Origin: Thermogemmatispora aurantia
GTDB lineage: Bacteria > Chloroflexota > Ktedonobacteria > Ktedonobacterales > Ktedonobacteraceae
Length of the DNA stretch: 64,000 nucleotides
NCBI RefSeq assembly: GCF_008974285.1
Contig: NZ_BKZV01000001.1
Coordinates: 605,319-669,318 of the forward strand
Direction: 5' to 3'
In this document: piece after piece, positions 62,265 through 64,000 of the stretch
Layout of the letters: each line of letters starts with the position of its first letter
How positions within the stretch are numbered: the first letter of the stretch is position 1
Notes under the pieces: generated by a model
Told to the model about the DNA's origin: nothing
Seen by the model: only the letters and a program-made list of their open reading frames with translations
Databases searched by the model: none
Position numbers and translations under genes: made by a program

Positions 62265-63368
62265 ATGGCCAGTATGATCACCGTCTTCACCCGTCGAGGC
62301 AAACGGATCGAGATTCTCTCACAGAGCGAACTACGCTATCCGCGCCTAACAGGCAGCCGGGTGCGCGCCTTCTGTCCGATTCACGGCAGTGATCATCAAC
62401 GCTCACTCTCGATCGACCCAGCCAGCGGCTGGGGCTATTGCTTTAACGCCGCCTGTCAAGCCAAAGTCCTGATAGCCGAATGGAATCCAGGTGCGGCCCA
62501 CCAGCTCCTGGTCGCCAACGCCAGCGGTGGTCGAGGACAGGCAATCGATCAGGAAGGGCCGACTGGAAGCCAGACCTCCCCGCGCTTTCGCTGGCTGAGC
62601 CAGCCAGAAGAACGGCCCAGTACCGTCAGCGTTCTGAGCCGCTGGCAAGAAGAGGAGCGGCGTATATTGCAAGCCCTGGAACCCACCATGCAGGCAGCGC
62701 TGAAGTCCAGCAGCCAGGGGCGCGCCTACCTGCGCGAGCGGGCCATTCCTCTGGAGATCGCTCTTACTGGTGGCGTTGGCCTCCTGACGCCGACGATCAT
62801 CACGCGCCTGACGCGCTCCAAACAGCGGCGCCTCCTGCAACGCTGGAGCGGGCGGCTGATCTTCCCTCTTCAAGCAGAAACCACAAGAGGCTACATCGGG
62901 CGCACGCTCGCAGGGTGGCAGCATGGAATGGATGAAAACGCTCATAAGCAGCTCTTAGAGCGTCTCGGTCGCCCACAGCGCTGGATCAAAACCAATCCTG
63001 CTGGCTGTTTTAGCCTGCCACGAGAGCAGCTTGCCCCTCAGCTCATCGTGGTTGAAGGAACCTTCGATCGTCTAGCTTTGCTGGCGGCTGGCTTTCGAGC
63101 GAATGAAGTGGTCGCTCTGGCAGGCACCGCACTGCCCCTCAGCTGGCTCCCTGCTCAGGTTCGCAGCGTGCTGCTGGCCCTCGATGGCGACGAGGGAGGA
63201 CGCGAGGCCGCCGCTCGTCTCAGCGCGCAACTCCGCGAGCAAGGGCGGTCAGTCAGCTGTTGCCTGATGCCCCTGGACGGACAGGGTAAGGACTGGAATG
63301 AGCGCTGGCGCCTGTCTGGTCGCGCAGGCTTGCAGCCGCTACTGGACAGCTATCGCCGTCTGTATTGA
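62265..63368 (+). CDS. Primase-like protein with zinc finger and Toprim domain
   Basis: About 367 residues. Residues 30-70 form a CHC2-like zinc site: FCPIHG ... WGYCFNAACQ (Cys-x2-His ... Cys-x4-Cys). A middle helical region is followed by a Toprim domain: LIVVEGTFDRLALLAAGF with the acidic Glu, then VVALAGTALPLSWL and LLALDGDEGGREAAARLSAQL with the metal-binding DxD. This plan resembles DnaG-like or phage/plasmid primases, but the protein is shorter than DnaG and lacks its C-terminal helicase-binding region. The ATG at 62265 has an AAAGGGAG site; an earlier in-frame ATG at 62229 is less likely. It may prime repair or a mobile element. Confidence 0.82.
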   Translation: MASMITVFTRRGKRIEILSQSELRYPRLTGSRVRAFCPIHGSDHQRSLSIDPASGWGYCFNAACQAKVLIAEWNPGAAHQLLVANASGGRGQAIDQEGPTGSQTSPRFRWLSQPEERPSTVSVLSRWQEEERRILQALEPTMQAALKSSSQGRAYLRERAIPLEIALTGGVGLLTPTIITRLTRSKQRRLLQRWSGRLIFPLQAETTRGYIGRTLAGWQHGMDENAHKQLLERLGRPQRWIKTNPAGCFSLPREQLAPQLIVVEGTFDRLALLAAGFRANEVVALAGTALPLSWLPAQVRSVLLALDGDEGGREAAARLSAQLREQGRSVSCCLMPLDGQGKDWNERWRLSGRAGLQPLLDSYRRLY

Positions 63369-63497
63369 CTTGTCTCTACGCGCGACATAGACTTACTTAC
63401 AGCAGAAAAAGAACAACCACCAGCGCGGGCCGACCTGTCTCCCTGCCTCGAAGGTCAAGGGCCCCGAAGCCCATCTGTTTGAAAGGAGTACGAGCCG

Positions 63498-64000
63498 ATG
63501 AGTACCTCGTTCAACGCCGAACAGCCCCTATGGGAGCCTTCAGAGGAACTAAAAGAGCAAGCCAATATTACGCACTATATGCGCTGGCTTGCCGAGCAGC
63601 GCGGCAAGCAATTCGCCAGCCGCCATGAGCTTTGGGAGTGGTCGGTCACCGACCTTGAAGGCTTCTGGTCCTCGCTCTGGGACTATTTTCAGATCCAGGC
63701 CAGCCAGCCATATACTCAGGTGCTGGCCAGCCGCAGCATGCCTGGAGCCAGATGGTTCCCAGGCGCCGAGCTGAACTACGCTCAGCATGTCTTCCGCCAG
63801 GCCAGCGCTGAGCATCCGGCCATCATCTTCCGCTCCGAACGCGAACCCTGGCGCGCCCTCTCTTGGAAGGAGCTAGAGCAGGCAGTGGGAGCCATCGCCC
63901 AGGGCCTGCGACAACTCGGCATTAAGCGCGGCGACCGGGTCGTGGCCTATTTACCTAATATCCCGGAGACAGTGATCGCCTTCCTCGCCTGCGCCAGCCT
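63498..64000 (+). CDS. Acetoacetyl-CoA synthetase, 5' part
   Basis: The N-terminal 167 residues of an acyl-CoA synthetase, cut by the window edge. The pattern PLWEPSEELKEQANITHYMRWLAEQRG, then WSVTDLEGFWSSLWDYF and GARWFPGAELNYAQHV, is that of acetoacetate-CoA ligase, followed by ALSWKELEQAVGAIAQGLRQLGIKRGDRVVAYLPNIPETVIAFLACAS of the ANL fold. It would activate acetoacetate with ATP and CoA. The ATP-binding and catalytic motifs lie outside the window, so an acetyl- or propionyl-CoA synthetase cannot be fully excluded. RBS GAAAGGAG precedes the ATG. Confidence 0.85.
   Translation, partial: MSTSFNAEQPLWEPSEELKEQANITHYMRWLAEQRGKQFASRHELWEWSVTDLEGFWSSLWDYFQIQASQPYTQVLASRSMPGARWFPGAELNYAQHVFRQASAEHPAIIFRSEREPWRALSWKELEQAVGAIAQGLRQLGIKRGDRVVAYLPNIPETVIAFLACAS

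Noticed and set aside
1..64000. tRNA genes
   Set aside because: Apart from the tmRNA T-arm, I did not find a TpsiC-arm motif with a pairing acceptor stem in intergenic DNA; a tRNAscan run would settle it.

Overview
The window is GC-rich bacterial DNA with short intergenic gaps, long runs of overlapping genes, occasional TTG/GTG starts and sigma70-type promoters. Gene content points to Chloroflexota, most likely class Ktedonobacteria (for example a Thermogemmatispora-like organism): DUF4388 and receiver-domain proteins, a KdpDE-like pair, a MoxR/DUF58/transglutaminase operon, DUF2079 and dolichol-phosphate-mannose-synthase-like envelope genes, and a large TIR-NTPase-TPR protein. The lineage is an inference from gene style and was not tested. 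No rRNA, tRNA, insertion sequence or prophage was found.

Layout. 1-7.0 kb (minus): receiver-domain proteins, a DUF4388 protein and a KdpE/KdpD-like two-component pair. 7.4-11.0 kb (minus): a CrtC/AttH-like lipoprotein overlapping an MMPL exporter. 11.2-12.2 kb (plus): smpB and a PaaI-type thioesterase. 12.3-16.8 kb (minus): MFS transporter, small membrane protein, GNAT acetyltransferase, ABC-2 permease and ATPase. 17.2-17.7 kb (minus): an orphan transcription unit with near-consensus promoter and strong terminator but no recognisable gene, a candidate new non-coding RNA or small-peptide mRNA. 17.8-23.0 kb (minus): a small unknown protein, then moxR-DUF58-transglutaminase. 23.4-33.8 kb (plus): acyP, gatC, gatA, D-Ala-D-Ala carboxypeptidase, a metallophosphoesterase with a large disordered insert, a peptidyl-tRNA hydrolase fused to a TIM barrel, and mfd. 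33.9-41.6 kb (minus): DUF4388-like regulator; operon of glycosyltransferase, flippase-like protein, DUF2079 protein and a Pro/Ala-rich protein; and a glycerophosphodiester phosphodiesterase.

42-48 kb is the accessory, defence-like part: a TIR-NB-ARC-TPR protein, a FlK-like thioesterase, tmRNA (ssrA) with a perfect terminator, and a 25-repeat CRISPR array with no cas gene in the window. 48.5-57.8 kb (minus): stand-alone Clp N-domain protein, MFS exporter, pyruvate-dehydrogenase E1alpha/E1beta/E2 operon, CBS/zinc-ribbon protein, FMN-dependent alpha-hydroxy-acid oxidase, and a Cys-rich winged-helix regulator. 57.8-64 kb: a short promoter-terminator transcript, a DUF2231-Rieske membrane protein, an excisionase-like HTH protein, a C39-like peptidase, a small membrane protein, a primase-like Toprim protein and the 5' end of an acetoacetyl-CoA synthetase gene.

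Links between genes. SmpB and tmRNA are the two halves of trans-translation and are both here, 34 kb apart. GatC and GatA are adjacent, but GatB is absent from the window. E1/E2 lack a linked E3. The TIR-NTPase and the CRISPR array, with only a thioesterase gene and ssrA between them, suggest a small defence neighbourhood; this is inferred from position and domain type.
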